Positions 36,574-45,732 of a stretch of 64,000 bases of DNA are shown one piece after another. Made by a program: the position numbers and the translations under genes. Where the stretch lies: assembly GCF_014204935.1 (NCBI RefSeq), contig NZ_JACHMJ010000001.1, positions 1,178,001-1,242,000 on the forward strand, read 5' to 3'. Position 1 is the stretch's first letter. The number at the start of each line of letters is the position of its first letter. The notes beneath the pieces are model-generated. The model did not search any database, was not told where the DNA came from, and saw only the letters and a program-made list of their open reading frames with translations. The DNA comes from Conyzicola lurida. Its GTDB lineage: Bacteria > Actinomycetota > Actinomycetes > Actinomycetales > Microbacteriaceae.

Positions 36574-36808
36574 GGCGGCACTGGCTCAGATGGAACTCGA
36601 GATCAAACGTGAGCGTGTCCTCGACTCCGTTCATAAGCGGCGAGAGGCCGGAAAGGATCTCGGCGGGCGTAGGCAGTCGATCAGCGAAAGCCAAATCAAG
36701 AGCGCTCTGCGGCTAGTTGACAGCGGCGAACCGGCTGCTCAGGTTGCGCGCGACTTGGGAATGTCGCGCGCGACTTTTTATCGTCGTTCTCGAAAGCTTC
36801 GGAGTTGA
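36542..36808 (+). pseudogene. C-terminal fragment of a serine recombinase (resolvase/invertase)
   Basis: The 88-residue frame reads GAMLFTIMAALAQMELEIKRERV, the end of the resolvase catalytic domain and its long helix, followed by the linker and a complete C-terminal helix-turn-helix (VARDLGMSRATFYRRSRKL). The catalytic serine and the first 100 residues are missing, so it cannot recombine DNA. It marks an older mobile-element boundary inside the island. Confidence 0.8.
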
Positions 36809-37060
36809 GCTCGCTGCCGACCGATTGCCGATTTAGTTTTGTCTGCCTCAATAGGGGATCGTCCTCACCGAAGGCGAGCAGCTCCACGGCTTTCGGCTCA
36901 ACCGCGTGTGGTAGGACGGTTCACGAAGGTGCCACCGTATCTAAATGCGGCCGGACGTGGCACGCCTATCCTGCGAAAGTTGGAATCGAACCGAGTTGCT
37001 TTCAATACGTAGCAATCGGAGACCAAGAGAACGTTAGGTACGCAACGGAACGGAGCTTCG

Positions 37061-39025
37061 GTGATCGGGCAGGAAGATGAGCTAGAACGAGTTCGTTTCT
37101 ATGGCGCGCACGATCTGGCGTCTGGCTGGCATGCCCCGCGGGTAGCGGAGATCGCCGATCGGTTTGATCCCGCGGATCCGCCGAAAAGCGTAATGGATGT
37201 CCTCGAGCTCCACAATGTGCAGCAATACCTCCAACATCGGATGCTGCCAAGGTCGTGTCCTGAGGAAGATGTGGAAAGGCTCGTGGCGCTAGTGCCGCAG
37301 ATTCGAAGCGCCGTCGCCAAGTTTTTTGGCGCGGTCGATGGTTCGAACTTTGCTCAGCTGGTCGCGGACGTTGACCTCGAATATGGCGAGGACCTTATAG
37401 AGGTCCTTGGCCGGAGCAAGGCCTTCGAGCGCATACCAAGCGGCTCTGCGTTGCCTGCACTGACGAGCGCGGGCTTCCACGTCGGCCAATTGCTGACGAA
37501 CAAGAAATTGGTGCAGGCCTATGACACTGAAATGCGAAACGAGCTTCTAGCCTTGCCTCGAGGCGCCGAACTGCTCGTCCGGAAGTATCTAGAAAAAGAC
37601 CCGCGTGGAGCCATCCAACTTCCCGCAAGTTTCACCCCGGCGGACTGTCGTGACCTTCTAGAACGCTACATTGACAGCGAAGACGCCAACCTCAACTATG
37701 TGCGGCTCATTGCGTCCGCGAACGACAACGCGCAGATCGGTATCGACGCGAAGCTGAAGCTCCGAGCCAAACGGCGCGCTAGCGAACTCAACGCCAAGCT
37801 ATTCGAAGAGAACAAAGGATTCAAAACCGGATGTGAGGTAAGCATCTCTGACGACCAAGACGAACCGGTGCGGCTCAAAGTAGACACATCCGAAGGGTCG
37901 ATTCGGAAGTATGTCTACAGCAAGCGGTGGCTGGAAGTCGCTTCCAGTAACGCGAGCGTTCTAAACAACTTCCAGCATCTGTTCGAGTTTGCCGATCAAC
38001 AAGTCCTTCTGACGCTTCCGTCTTATCGAGCGAACTTTGGAGTCCTCGAGCGCACCATGGGCCTCACCGGGACTACCGAGTACAAGGTGGGATCAAATTT
38101 TCAGGCCGCGGACGCGCGGACGCTGCTCCAGACCCGCATGTACCGTCAGTTCCTACTGACCCAAGAAGTCGACTTGGAGCGCGTCATAGCTTGGTTCTTT
38201 CAAACATATCTCGTTGAGGAATTTGGAGCCACGGGCTTTTCCTTTGCTCCGTCAGCCGGCGATAGGTCGTACCTTCAGAAAGTTCGACACCTATTTGCTG
38301 AAATGGAGAGCGTGGCGAACCAATTCACCCTCTTTGCTGAGAACGGTGAATTGGACCGCGACCTGATGACAATGAGCGCCGAGCAGGTTCGATACAAAAC
38401 GATACCTAGCCTGCTCGATGGCAAATACCTCTATCCGTCCGAAAGCGAGGAAATTGCCGGCGTCCTCCATCTGCTTTTTTCCGACCAATCGAGGCTGAAA
38501 TACATTGACGAAACGCTCAGAGCTGAGAACACCGTAAAGCTCCTCCTCACCCGCGAAGTGGCATACGAGGATTTCCGCGAATACCAGAGGCCGTCCGTCG
38601 ACCATCTGATCCAGCTTGGCGTTCTGAGAAACACAGGCACACGCGTACAGCTAACCAATATGGAGCAAACGCTGATCCTTAGCTACTTCAACAACACCGA
38701 GGCGGCGAATTACCACCATCTGTCGATCACAGGCCGCGTAGAAGCGGACGCACTAGTTGCACGAGGGTGGGCAACGCGACGTTCATCTCTATTCACCGAC
38801 GCTGAAGGCGACTACTTCAACTACTTTCTCAACAAGGTGGGATTCAGCAACGGACCGAACCTGCGCAATAGGTACTTGCACGGGTCGCAGACCGGTGCAG
38901 ATGACGAGTCCACGCATTTCAATACTTATCTCGTCGCCTTGCGTTTGATCACGGCGCTTGTGATCAAGATCAACGACGACTTTTGCCTTGCCAACGTCAA
39001 TTCCTCCACGACAGAACGCAGCTAG
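37061..39025 (+). CDS. Large HEPN-like protein of unknown function, putative defence effector
   Basis: The 654-residue protein has no membrane segment or NTPase motif. Near its C-terminus, FSNGPNLRNRYLHG (R602-x4-H607) fits the RX4-6H motif of HEPN ribonucleases and resembles the NLRNRxAHG ending of DUF4209-type proteins. The remaining 600 residues are mixed helical and unrecognised. HEPN proteins often act as RNA-cutting toxins in phage defence. The GTG at 37061 has CGGAG 6 bases upstream; an alternative start a little downstream cannot be excluded. Low-G+C codon use and single-gene transcription inside the island suggest recent transfer. The function is inference. Confidence 0.6.
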   Translation: MIGQEDELERVRFYGAHDLASGWHAPRVAEIADRFDPADPPKSVMDVLELHNVQQYLQHRMLPRSCPEEDVERLVALVPQIRSAVAKFFGAVDGSNFAQLVADVDLEYGEDLIEVLGRSKAFERIPSGSALPALTSAGFHVGQLLTNKKLVQAYDTEMRNELLALPRGAELLVRKYLEKDPRGAIQLPASFTPADCRDLLERYIDSEDANLNYVRLIASANDNAQIGIDAKLKLRAKRRASELNAKLFEENKGFKTGCEVSISDDQDEPVRLKVDTSEGSIRKYVYSKRWLEVASSNASVLNNFQHLFEFADQQVLLTLPSYRANFGVLERTMGLTGTTEYKVGSNFQAADARTLLQTRMYRQFLLTQEVDLERVIAWFFQTYLVEEFGATGFSFAPSAGDRSYLQKVRHLFAEMESVANQFTLFAENGELDRDLMTMSAEQVRYKTIPSLLDGKYLYPSESEEIAGVLHLLFSDQSRLKYIDETLRAENTVKLLLTREVAYEDFREYQRPSVDHLIQLGVLRNTGTRVQLTNMEQTLILSYFNNTEAANYHHLSITGRVEADALVARGWATRRSSLFTDAEGDYFNYFLNKVGFSNGPNLRNRYLHGSQTGADDESTHFNTYLVALRLITALVIKINDDFCLANVNSSTTERS

Positions 39026-39550
39026 TGCAATCGAGCGCGTAAGAGCTCTGCTAAACCAACTAGCCGGTGCGTTGGGGTTGAACTCACATGCCTTGAGGTG
39101 GCGAGAGTAAGGCGCAGAAGAACAATTTCCGAGCGCGCTTACGGAGGCTAGTCGGGCGTTCGCGCCCCGCATGTTTGGGTCTCATAGTGCTCTTCTCGCC
39201 GCGTGCCGTTTTCGACGACCTGATGCTGGTCGTCGATTCGACCGCAGCGGCCATCCGAAATAGAGACTTCGCGGCGCCATTCGGCTACCTGGCGAAGTTC
39301 TGAACAGCGGTCGGGTTCATCCTTGCCGCCATTGTCGCGGCAACCAAATTGCTTAACCTGCCCGCCAGTCGCCGACTCTCTGCACACTGCTTCCGCGTAC
39401 AAAGTGGCGACTCCACTGCTAGGACTCACACCCGTGGCAGCAGTTAGTGGACGCGTAATGGCGCTGACCGGCGAGAATTATCAGGCTTTCTGCCACTCGA
39501 AAAGCTACGTCGTGAGCCAGTGCGCTGACAATTTGTCCCCGCTAGAACCG
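39026..39550. other. Intergenic stretch between convergent island genes
   Basis: The 525 bases between the HEPN-like gene and the convergent nuclease-like gene hold no convincing gene. A 93-codon minus-strand frame at 39148-39429 has Cys/Arg-rich, non-globular composition. No clear terminator with a T-run was found. Confidence 0.45.
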
Positions 39551-42500
39551 CTACGCAGGCTCGTCAAGAAGCGGGTCGTGAGGAGTGTCGTCGTTCCAGT
39601 AGCGATACCTCTCGCCAAGAAACTCTAAAATCGCATCTGTCGGTACTGAGCCTGCATGGATGGTCAGACCAATGCTAGCTACGCCAGAAGCGGCGGCCGA
39701 AGCCAAGTGGAATCGGAGCTCATCTTCGTCGAAAATCTCGGGCGGGAGTACTGGGTCCGTCGCGAGGGCGGGCGTATGAGCTAGGTCGATAAAAGCTTGC
39801 CGTTGTGTGTCTGTCATCTGCCGTGTCAGGGCCATTCCTCGGGAGACGGCACGGCGGTTTATGACGATATTGACAATGGCGATTAGCAGGTGCCAGTCGA
39901 GCCATCCTTCGGACTTTAGGACTCGCGCGGTACTTGTGAATTGGGCGTTCTGCAGCAATGATGCGAGGGTTGGGCCGATTACTGAGGGAATTGTCTCGTA
40001 TCGGTAGGCGATGTTCTCCAAGATCTGCGCGCGGTTCTTCTTATATGTCGAAGCGAGGCTCTTGCGTGGCTGCAAGTCCGGACTCGGGTTGATCAAGCTG
40101 GGTGTCGAACTCCACCCGATGCATAGCTCGGGCCGCGCAGACATCACTTGGAGCTGCTCGGTCGTGATGAAGTCAGCCAACTCGTCGTAGGGGCGGACAA
40201 TTGTGGACTTATGCATTAGACCGCCAGCGAAAGTGGTCTCCATCAGATCAGAGAAGTCCTGCTGGGAGAGCAAAGACTGAGTCACCAGGAAATGCATGAC
40301 CGCGCCAATGGTCTCGAGGTGCAGTGCGTCGAGGTCACACCCGGCGGCGGGCGTGAGGTGCAGTCTCCATACTCCACCCGAAGAGCGCTCGACTGAGTTC
40401 ACGCCGCCTTGGCCGTTCGTCGCGTCCGCTCGGATCTCGATCTCGAGAGTCCCGCGGATGAAATGTGCATCGTGTCGTGCGAAGTCCGCGAGGACGACTT
40501 GAGCAGCGGCAATGAAGCGTTCAGTCGTGAGAACTGCGACTCGTTCGTTTGCGCATCGTACTGACCAGGTCAGTCCAAGAGCGCTCCAGCTGTAGTTGCG
40601 ATGGGCCCCCACGTCGCTGAAGAGACGACCCATCCCTGACTTGTCGGTGATCTCAGCAATTTCGTTCTCTGTCGACGTGGGCAGTTCGCTCACGGCTTCG
40701 AGCATGGCTGTTATCGAGGGCATCACCCCTGCAGGTTCGAGAATCGATTCGAGGAGCGGCACGAGGGTCGGGCGAACAGTGTGGGCCGCTCGGAGGATGT
40801 GACATTGGTCCTGGAGCATGTTCAGTAGCGTCGAGTCGCTATCCGAATCCATCGGATTTTCGACGTATGCACGTTGGGCCAGCACACCGAGGCAAAACGT
40901 ATGCGTTGCGGTCACGGATTGACCGGCGTGGTGGTCGCAGGTCGCTGCGATCAAAAAGCCCTCGGCGACATAGTGCTTCAGCGCCGGATCGCTCGCGCCA
41001 CGGGCCACGACGGAGGCCGCCAGGGCATATTGCTTCGCTGCGAGCGGCAGGTTCAGCTGGTAGTAGATCTTTGCGACGAGCAGCAGCATATTGATGGCGC
41101 CGTCCAGGGTGTCGCCATGCCACCAATTGATCTTCGCTGTGTGAATCTCGTGGAGCGCGTCGAGCAGCCGGCCTTCGCTGTTGAACTGGAAGGCGCGGTC
41201 AAGAGCTCGATTGCCACGGGCCGCTTCCCCCTCTATGCGCTCGACGGCCGCGTCAAGGCCATCGCGCACATGTTCGTAGGAAGGATGGTCGGCCAGTTTG
41301 GTCGTGTACAGGCCGAAGATGTCCGCGGTGTCGCCCACAGGGAAGAGAGGTGTGTCTTCGAGAGCGTCGACGAGCGTGCGCAGCGCGTTCATACCTTTGT
41401 CGACGTCTACTAGCTCGATGCCGGCAATGCTAGGCAGACCGCCAGTACGGACACGATTCCGGACCGCGGCGGCCGTTTCCGGCAAGGAAAGAACTTCGCC
41501 TTTTTGGGGGAGGAGGTCGGACGGGTACTTCTGATGCAGTGCTAGGTAAGCTTCGAGCGATAACAAGAGCGCCCGAGTGTTGGGGTACGGGTCTTCCGCA
41601 AGTTGGCTGTCGATCTTGTCGACGAGCGTCTCGTGCCAAGTCTCCAACTCGGCCCGTGGGATCCCCGTCACTTGGCGCAGCATCGCTGCGTAGCCGAGGT
41701 CGAGCAACATCGTCGCATCGCGCAAGATTCCGGGGTCGTCCAACGACTCGGGAACGAGCGAGAAGAACGCCCTCACATGTTCGTCGGCGGGGCGGAGAGT
41801 CTCAGTGCCGCGCATCGTTGCCCAAGCGATCTCGAACTGAACCCGGACGGCTATTTCGTCCGTAGCAGCGTTCTCGCGGAGTGCCTCTGCCATTCTGAGC
41901 CATTCAGGCAGGTCTCTAGCAAGCGACGCGTCGTTGCTTGCGAGGCGGAGCCCGTCTCGCAAGTCGACGAGTTCTCCCAGAGTCGACGCTGGAAGTGCCT
42001 TCGCTCGCCACCGAGCGAGATCGTTCTCGTACCACTCAGGTCGCGACGTGAGGGACACCGGTCGTTCGGGCGCCAGCTCGGCCGGCAAATGAAGGTAGTC
42101 AACGGCGAGATAATACAAGTCGTGCTCGGCGAGTTCTCTAGAGATGGCGAGGGCATCCCAGATGTCGAGGGCGACGCTGTGATTCGCGCGTGCGTGTTCT
42201 TGAAGTTCGTGACGCTTCCCCACAGGAACTGGGGTCAGCGTGAAATACACGACACGGTCGACCGGTTCTCCGCGACTACAAATCGATTGCAAGTCCGCCC
42301 GAATCTTGCTCGGGATGTCAGCTTGCTGAGTGGTGCAAGCAAGGACAACGTTCTCGTCTGTTGCGCCGACGACAAAGAGCGAACTTGGCGCCCCCTCGTT
42401 GGTGAGGTTGGTCCAGTAGCTTTCCGCGTCTCGTCCTTGGTCACCGCCCGCGGCAACAGGTCCGGTTGCTGGCATGAGGTTTGTGGCGATTCGCTTTCGA

Positions 42501-42604
42501 GCAAGGCCCAGGCTGATGGTCTCGAAGTCGTGATGCGAGTTGGTCTCGGTGAGGGTGCCCAGCCCAAACCGAATACTCCTCTCGAGTTCAGTTGGACTTG
42601 TCAT
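39551..42604 (-). CDS. 1017-residue protein with a restriction-endonuclease-like N-terminus and helical-repeat body
   Basis: Residues about 20-160 resemble a PD-(D/E)xK nuclease: Glu28 in DFETISLGLARKRIA, then PATGPVAAGGDQGRDAESYW with Asp59, then VVLACTTQQ (90-93) in the place of the catalytic ExK, then the VDRVVYFTLTPVP strand. A similar GPVxxGGDQGRD segment heads several multi-domain defence proteins. The rest (about 200-1000) is alpha-helical, TPR-like in places (LDRAFQFNSEGRLLDALHEIHTAK, YYQLNLPLAAKQYALAA), with no NTPase motif. It is the third gene of a minus-strand set, 109 bases after the RelA/SpoT gene. Sensor-plus-nuclease is the likely design; activity is unproven and the K-to-Q change may matter. 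Confidence 0.65.
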   Translation of the reverse strand: MTSPTELERSIRFGLGTLTETNSHHDFETISLGLARKRIATNLMPATGPVAAGGDQGRDAESYWTNLTNEGAPSSLFVVGATDENVVLACTTQQADIPSKIRADLQSICSRGEPVDRVVYFTLTPVPVGKRHELQEHARANHSVALDIWDALAISRELAEHDLYYLAVDYLHLPAELAPERPVSLTSRPEWYENDLARWRAKALPASTLGELVDLRDGLRLASNDASLARDLPEWLRMAEALRENAATDEIAVRVQFEIAWATMRGTETLRPADEHVRAFFSLVPESLDDPGILRDATMLLDLGYAAMLRQVTGIPRAELETWHETLVDKIDSQLAEDPYPNTRALLLSLEAYLALHQKYPSDLLPQKGEVLSLPETAAAVRNRVRTGGLPSIAGIELVDVDKGMNALRTLVDALEDTPLFPVGDTADIFGLYTTKLADHPSYEHVRDGLDAAVERIEGEAARGNRALDRAFQFNSEGRLLDALHEIHTAKINWWHGDTLDGAINMLLLVAKIYYQLNLPLAAKQYALAASVVARGASDPALKHYVAEGFLIAATCDHHAGQSVTATHTFCLGVLAQRAYVENPMDSDSDSTLLNMLQDQCHILRAAHTVRPTLVPLLESILEPAGVMPSITAMLEAVSELPTSTENEIAEITDKSGMGRLFSDVGAHRNYSWSALGLTWSVRCANERVAVLTTERFIAAAQVVLADFARHDAHFIRGTLEIEIRADATNGQGGVNSVERSSGGVWRLHLTPAAGCDLDALHLETIGAVMHFLVTQSLLSQQDFSDLMETTFAGGLMHKSTIVRPYDELADFITTEQLQVMSARPELCIGWSSTPSLINPSPDLQPRKSLASTYKKNRAQILENIAYRYETIPSVIGPTLASLLQNAQFTSTARVLKSEGWLDWHLLIAIVNIVINRRAVSRGMALTRQMTDTQRQAFIDLAHTPALATDPVLPPEIFDEDELRFHLASAAASGVASIGLTIHAGSVPTDAILEFLGERYRYWNDDTPHDPLLDEPA

Positions 42605-42713
42605 TGTTCAATCATCCCCTGCTCCACAGACACAGTTTCATTGGCATGACACGATTCGCCCATTTGACACGGGTCTCCGAATTCGCGCCGCAAATTTGCG
42701 CCCAGAGTCGAAC

Positions 42714-43715
42714 TCAGGCTCGCAGAAATCCAGGGTGATCACTCCAGATCGCCAAGGGCTCGACGAAAGTGAATAAGTCGCTACCGTCTAGTGCGTTGTG
42801 TAACTGATATTCATCGTCGTCTAATAGCGCCAACAACAGGATCACCTCGGGCTGAGACGTAATCCAATCGGAGTCAATGTCGAAGCCCTCGCTTCTCGGC
42901 CCATGCTTGTCGAGCAACTCTTCCAACGAGGCCCTATTGCTTCCCAAAAACTTGTCCACTGTCTCGCGCAGTTCCTCGATGGTGTGGCCGCCTGCGACAT
43001 GAACGTGCTCGACGTTCTCGAGGGTCAAGTCACTATTGCCGGGAAGACCAGTAAGCGACTGGAACTCTGCACTCAAGTGTTGCGCAAGGCTGAACTGCCC
43101 GAAGCTAGGTTCTAGCTTCACCATGTCAACTCCCTTCGCCAACTCCTGATCGAATAGCTCTATCAGCACCAACAAGCGACTGAACACGCGTCGAGTTTCA
43201 GCAGAAAGCTTGCTCGACTTCTTGTAGATGTACTTGTGCTCAGTTTGCGCCCAGCTGTCCTCCGCTGCAGTACGAATCTGGACTTCGCAGCGTATTGCAC
43301 GCCCGCGACAATCTTCGACGCCTGGTGCACGGAGGTGAACATGTAGGCCGGCGTATCTAAGCGCGTCGGGGGAAGCGTCCGTGCGCTGATCCTCGATCTC
43401 GAATATCTCGAGTTCGGCCGATGCTTTCAGGGCGTCTACTACCACTTGTTTGTCGGTAACTATCGGCACGATCACTCGGGCGCCGGCGAGGTCGGGACAA
43501 TCTATCCAGGGGTTGGAATACCCCTTTTTTCGTTGTTTGTTATAGAGCTCGACCGGATCTTTATGACGAGCTGAAACAGTTCCGCCAACGTCAGAAGCGC
43601 TTAGGACTCTCTCGATGATCTTTCTGAATTCATCCGCCGCGTTTATGTAGGACTGAACGTCTTTGCGATACGCCTCGTAAACCTGGCTTGCGCTGGGGCT
43701 GCTAGCGGCTGCCAT
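42714..43715 (-). CDS. RelA/SpoT-domain nucleotide synthetase (toxSAS/CapRel-like candidate)
   Basis: The 333-residue protein has a RelA/SpoT pyrophosphokinase domain at about residues 20-190: VELYNKQRKKGY, CPDLAGARVIVPI (metal-binding Asp), YAGLHVHLR and the catalytic glutamate in RCEVQIRTAAEDSWAQTEHKYIYKK. It lacks the HD hydrolase and TGS/ACT domains of long RSH proteins. About 140 C-terminal residues are unrecognised and could be a sensing or regulatory part. Small RelA/SpoT proteins in mobile elements include tRNA-pyrophosphorylating and (pp)pApp-making toxins that block translation. It overlaps the upstream NA37 gene by 14 bases, so the two are co-expressed. Confidence 0.8.
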   Translation of the reverse strand: MAAASSPSASQVYEAYRKDVQSYINAADEFRKIIERVLSASDVGGTVSARHKDPVELYNKQRKKGYSNPWIDCPDLAGARVIVPIVTDKQVVVDALKASAELEIFEIEDQRTDASPDALRYAGLHVHLRAPGVEDCRGRAIRCEVQIRTAAEDSWAQTEHKYIYKKSSKLSAETRRVFSRLLVLIELFDQELAKGVDMVKLEPSFGQFSLAQHLSAEFQSLTGLPGNSDLTLENVEHVHVAGGHTIEELRETVDKFLGSNRASLEELLDKHGPRSEGFDIDSDWITSQPEVILLLALLDDDEYQLHNALDGSDLFTFVEPLAIWSDHPGFLRA

Positions 43716-44763
43716 TTCCTTTTACTTTCACTAGTTTGCCGCCTGTTATGACGACGGTGTCTGTTCCTTCCTCATCCCCTTCTCCCGCGATAATCTGGAC
43801 GGCCTTGCCATCCCCGACGGCTTCTGGAGGCGCAATCACGTGAATGTCGTTGGACAAATCTAGACGCAAGCGTTTCAACTGGGACTGGACCCGTGTTGTG
43901 TCTTTGGGGAACACAACTAGTGGCACGTGGAGGTCCGCGGCAATCGCTGCGATTTCGCTTTGCGCGCCTTGCGGCACGTGGTTCTGGATGAACGACTGGG
44001 GATCTAGCTGACGAGCGTTTGACGCGACTTCCGCAACTAACGCCGACTGGAGGTCCAGCCGAGCTTCAGAGACGAGCGAACTCTTATTGATGGCAGTCGT
44101 CATTCGCTCCAAGAAGTGTTGCGTAAGCACAGCAGGCTCTTCGCGCAGCTTCATGCCCATGAACTTGCCCAAGAAATACGCCGCGAAACCGCTATTTTGA
44201 TCGTCAACGACTTCGCCAGAGACAAGGCCCGCAGCGGAAGCTGCTTTCGAAAGAATCGCGATCTTGTAGATGCGAGCGGCGTCGCCAAAAACAAGTTCCT
44301 TGAGACGCTCTATCGAGAAGATTCGCTCGCCATTCTCATTTACTTGCGCTTCGATTCGCATGGCGTCTTGGTGTTCAACCTTCGCAACGAGTAGAGCCGG
44401 TCCGGAGCTCAGCTGGACCTCTGCGAGCACAAGGAGGCCAGCCAGCGCCGTTCCGGGTTGAAGCTGCGCCAGATCCTCCGCCATACCTTGTGACGTCACC
44501 ACTAGGTCGTCACGGTCGCTCCAAAAGGCTCGTACTCGGTCCGGCGTTGGCGAACCGACTTGTTTGTCTTCGACAATTGGAAGAGCCCTCTGAGAAAGAG
44601 CTTTTATGAAACGTTGCTCAAGAAACGATCGATTGGGTCCGGACAATACAACAGGCATGTCCGTGATTTGCAAGGAAAAACGCGGTCCAGATGACCCCGA
44701 ATTGCGGACTACTTGGTGCATCATCACGTCCTTAAGGACGAGTGTGCTGAAATTGGTAGACAT
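43702..44763 (-). CDS. NA37/NdpA-like nucleoid-associated protein
   Basis: The 353-residue protein resembles the 37-kDa nucleoid-associated family (YejK/NdpA, PF04245). The N-terminal FSTLVLKDVMMHQV and the central SSGPALLVAKVEHQDAM, SIERLKELVFGDAARIYKIAIL and DQNSGFAAYFLGKFMGMKL match the family pattern (DNA-binding, with a conserved FL-x-FLG helix). The C-terminal 70 residues are unusual. It is the first gene of a minus-strand operon that continues into the RelA/SpoT gene and then the nuclease-like gene. NA37 homologues beside toxins in islands may act as sensors of foreign nucleoids, but this is inference. Confidence 0.65.
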   Translation of the reverse strand: MSTNFSTLVLKDVMMHQVVRNSGSSGPRFSLQITDMPVVLSGPNRSFLEQRFIKALSQRALPIVEDKQVGSPTPDRVRAFWSDRDDLVVTSQGMAEDLAQLQPGTALAGLLVLAEVQLSSGPALLVAKVEHQDAMRIEAQVNENGERIFSIERLKELVFGDAARIYKIAILSKAASAAGLVSGEVVDDQNSGFAAYFLGKFMGMKLREEPAVLTQHFLERMTTAINKSSLVSEARLDLQSALVAEVASNARQLDPQSFIQNHVPQGAQSEIAAIAADLHVPLVVFPKDTTRVQSQLKRLRLDLSNDIHVIAPPEAVGDGKAVQIIAGEGDEEGTDTVVITGGKLVKVKGNGSR

Positions 44764-45411
44764 TCATCTCCATTCGCGAGCTATGGCCACCGTAACCGCC
44801 TACTCCCTCCTAGACGACGAAACCTCATCGCGGCACGCCGCAAAAGCGAAGCAGACTAGCCGTGCGCGGGAGCATTGATGCGGTTTTCCTCTGACGTCTG
44901 TTCAATCCGGTTGCTGCTCAGAACCTACGTCGGCAGCCCAAATCGTCCGGGGTTGCCGACGCTATCTGCTTAGCGAGGTAGATGGCTCGCGAAAGAGGTG
45001 TCGGCGGTGCCGCCAAAAACACGCACCGGACTGGAAGAAGGCTCAAAGGGGGCGCACCTCGGCGCACTTGACATAATCGCCATTGTCGGCAATGGCGGCG
45101 GCCCGCAGCAGGTGATGTTCATCTCAGCATCGCGATCACGCAATACCGTGCGCCTATGCTCGCCATTTCGATTGTCTGCACGCTGATCTTTCTCGGCTAG
45201 CTTGCCACGCGTCGCAACGCGGGGGGAGTGGGAGTTGCAGGGAAGATCCACGCGCTATCGGTTAAGGCTGACGAATGTTCTCTTGCCGAGGAGATGACGC
45301 GAGGTCTTCCGACCGCCCTATTGCGTCCAGCTAGGGCGCCGCATCCGGTTCTCTGTTAACACGGACAACACACGGTCTATGCAAAAGTTCGGTTCCTGAT
45401 ACGTTGACCGA
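44764..45411. other. Intergenic region between divergent island operons
   Basis: The 648 bases between the divergent NA37 and MazG-like genes hold no gene I can support. The region should contain both promoters. A stretch of short direct and inverted pieces (e.g. GTCGGCAATGGCGGCGGCC at about 45087) suggests decayed sequence. No recognisable operator was found. Confidence 0.45.
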
Positions 45412-45732
45412 ATGACCGATCCTCTAGTCCGTGACGCGCTTCGCGCTTTTGTCGCTGAACGCGAGTGGGCACAGTTCCACACTCCGGAGAATCTTGCGAA
45501 AAGCATTTCGATCGAGGCTGCCGAGTTGCTCGAATGTTTCCAGTGGAACGCAGACGCGGACACGGATGCCGTGAAGGAGGAGTTGGCTGACGTTCTCACA
45601 TACTGCCTGCTTCTCGCCGATCGACTCGGCGTCGACCCCGACCAGATCGTGCTCGACAAGCTCGAGCTGACACGGACGAAATATCCGGCGGATAGAGCGC
45701 GGGGACGCAGTACAAAATATGACGCCCTTTGA
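45412..45732 (+). CDS. MazG-like nucleotide pyrophosphohydrolase
   Basis: This 106-residue protein is an all-alpha NTP-PPase of the short MazG-like type. The metal-binding acidic motif is split over two helices, EAAELLECFQW (ExxE) and VKEELADVLTYCLLLADRLG (ExxD), followed by the conserved KYP (TRTKYPADRARGRS). Such enzymes hydrolyse NTPs or alarmones to NMP and pyrophosphate. The next gene starts 14 bases before this one stops, so the two form a functional pair inside the island. Confidence 0.9.
   Translation: MTDPLVRDALRAFVAEREWAQFHTPENLAKSISIEAAELLECFQWNADADTDAVKEELADVLTYCLLLADRLGVDPDQIVLDKLELTRTKYPADRARGRSTKYDAL

Noticed and set aside
39148-39429. Minus-strand frame of 93 codons between convergent island genes
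   Set aside because: Composition is not that of a folded protein and no family is recognisable.
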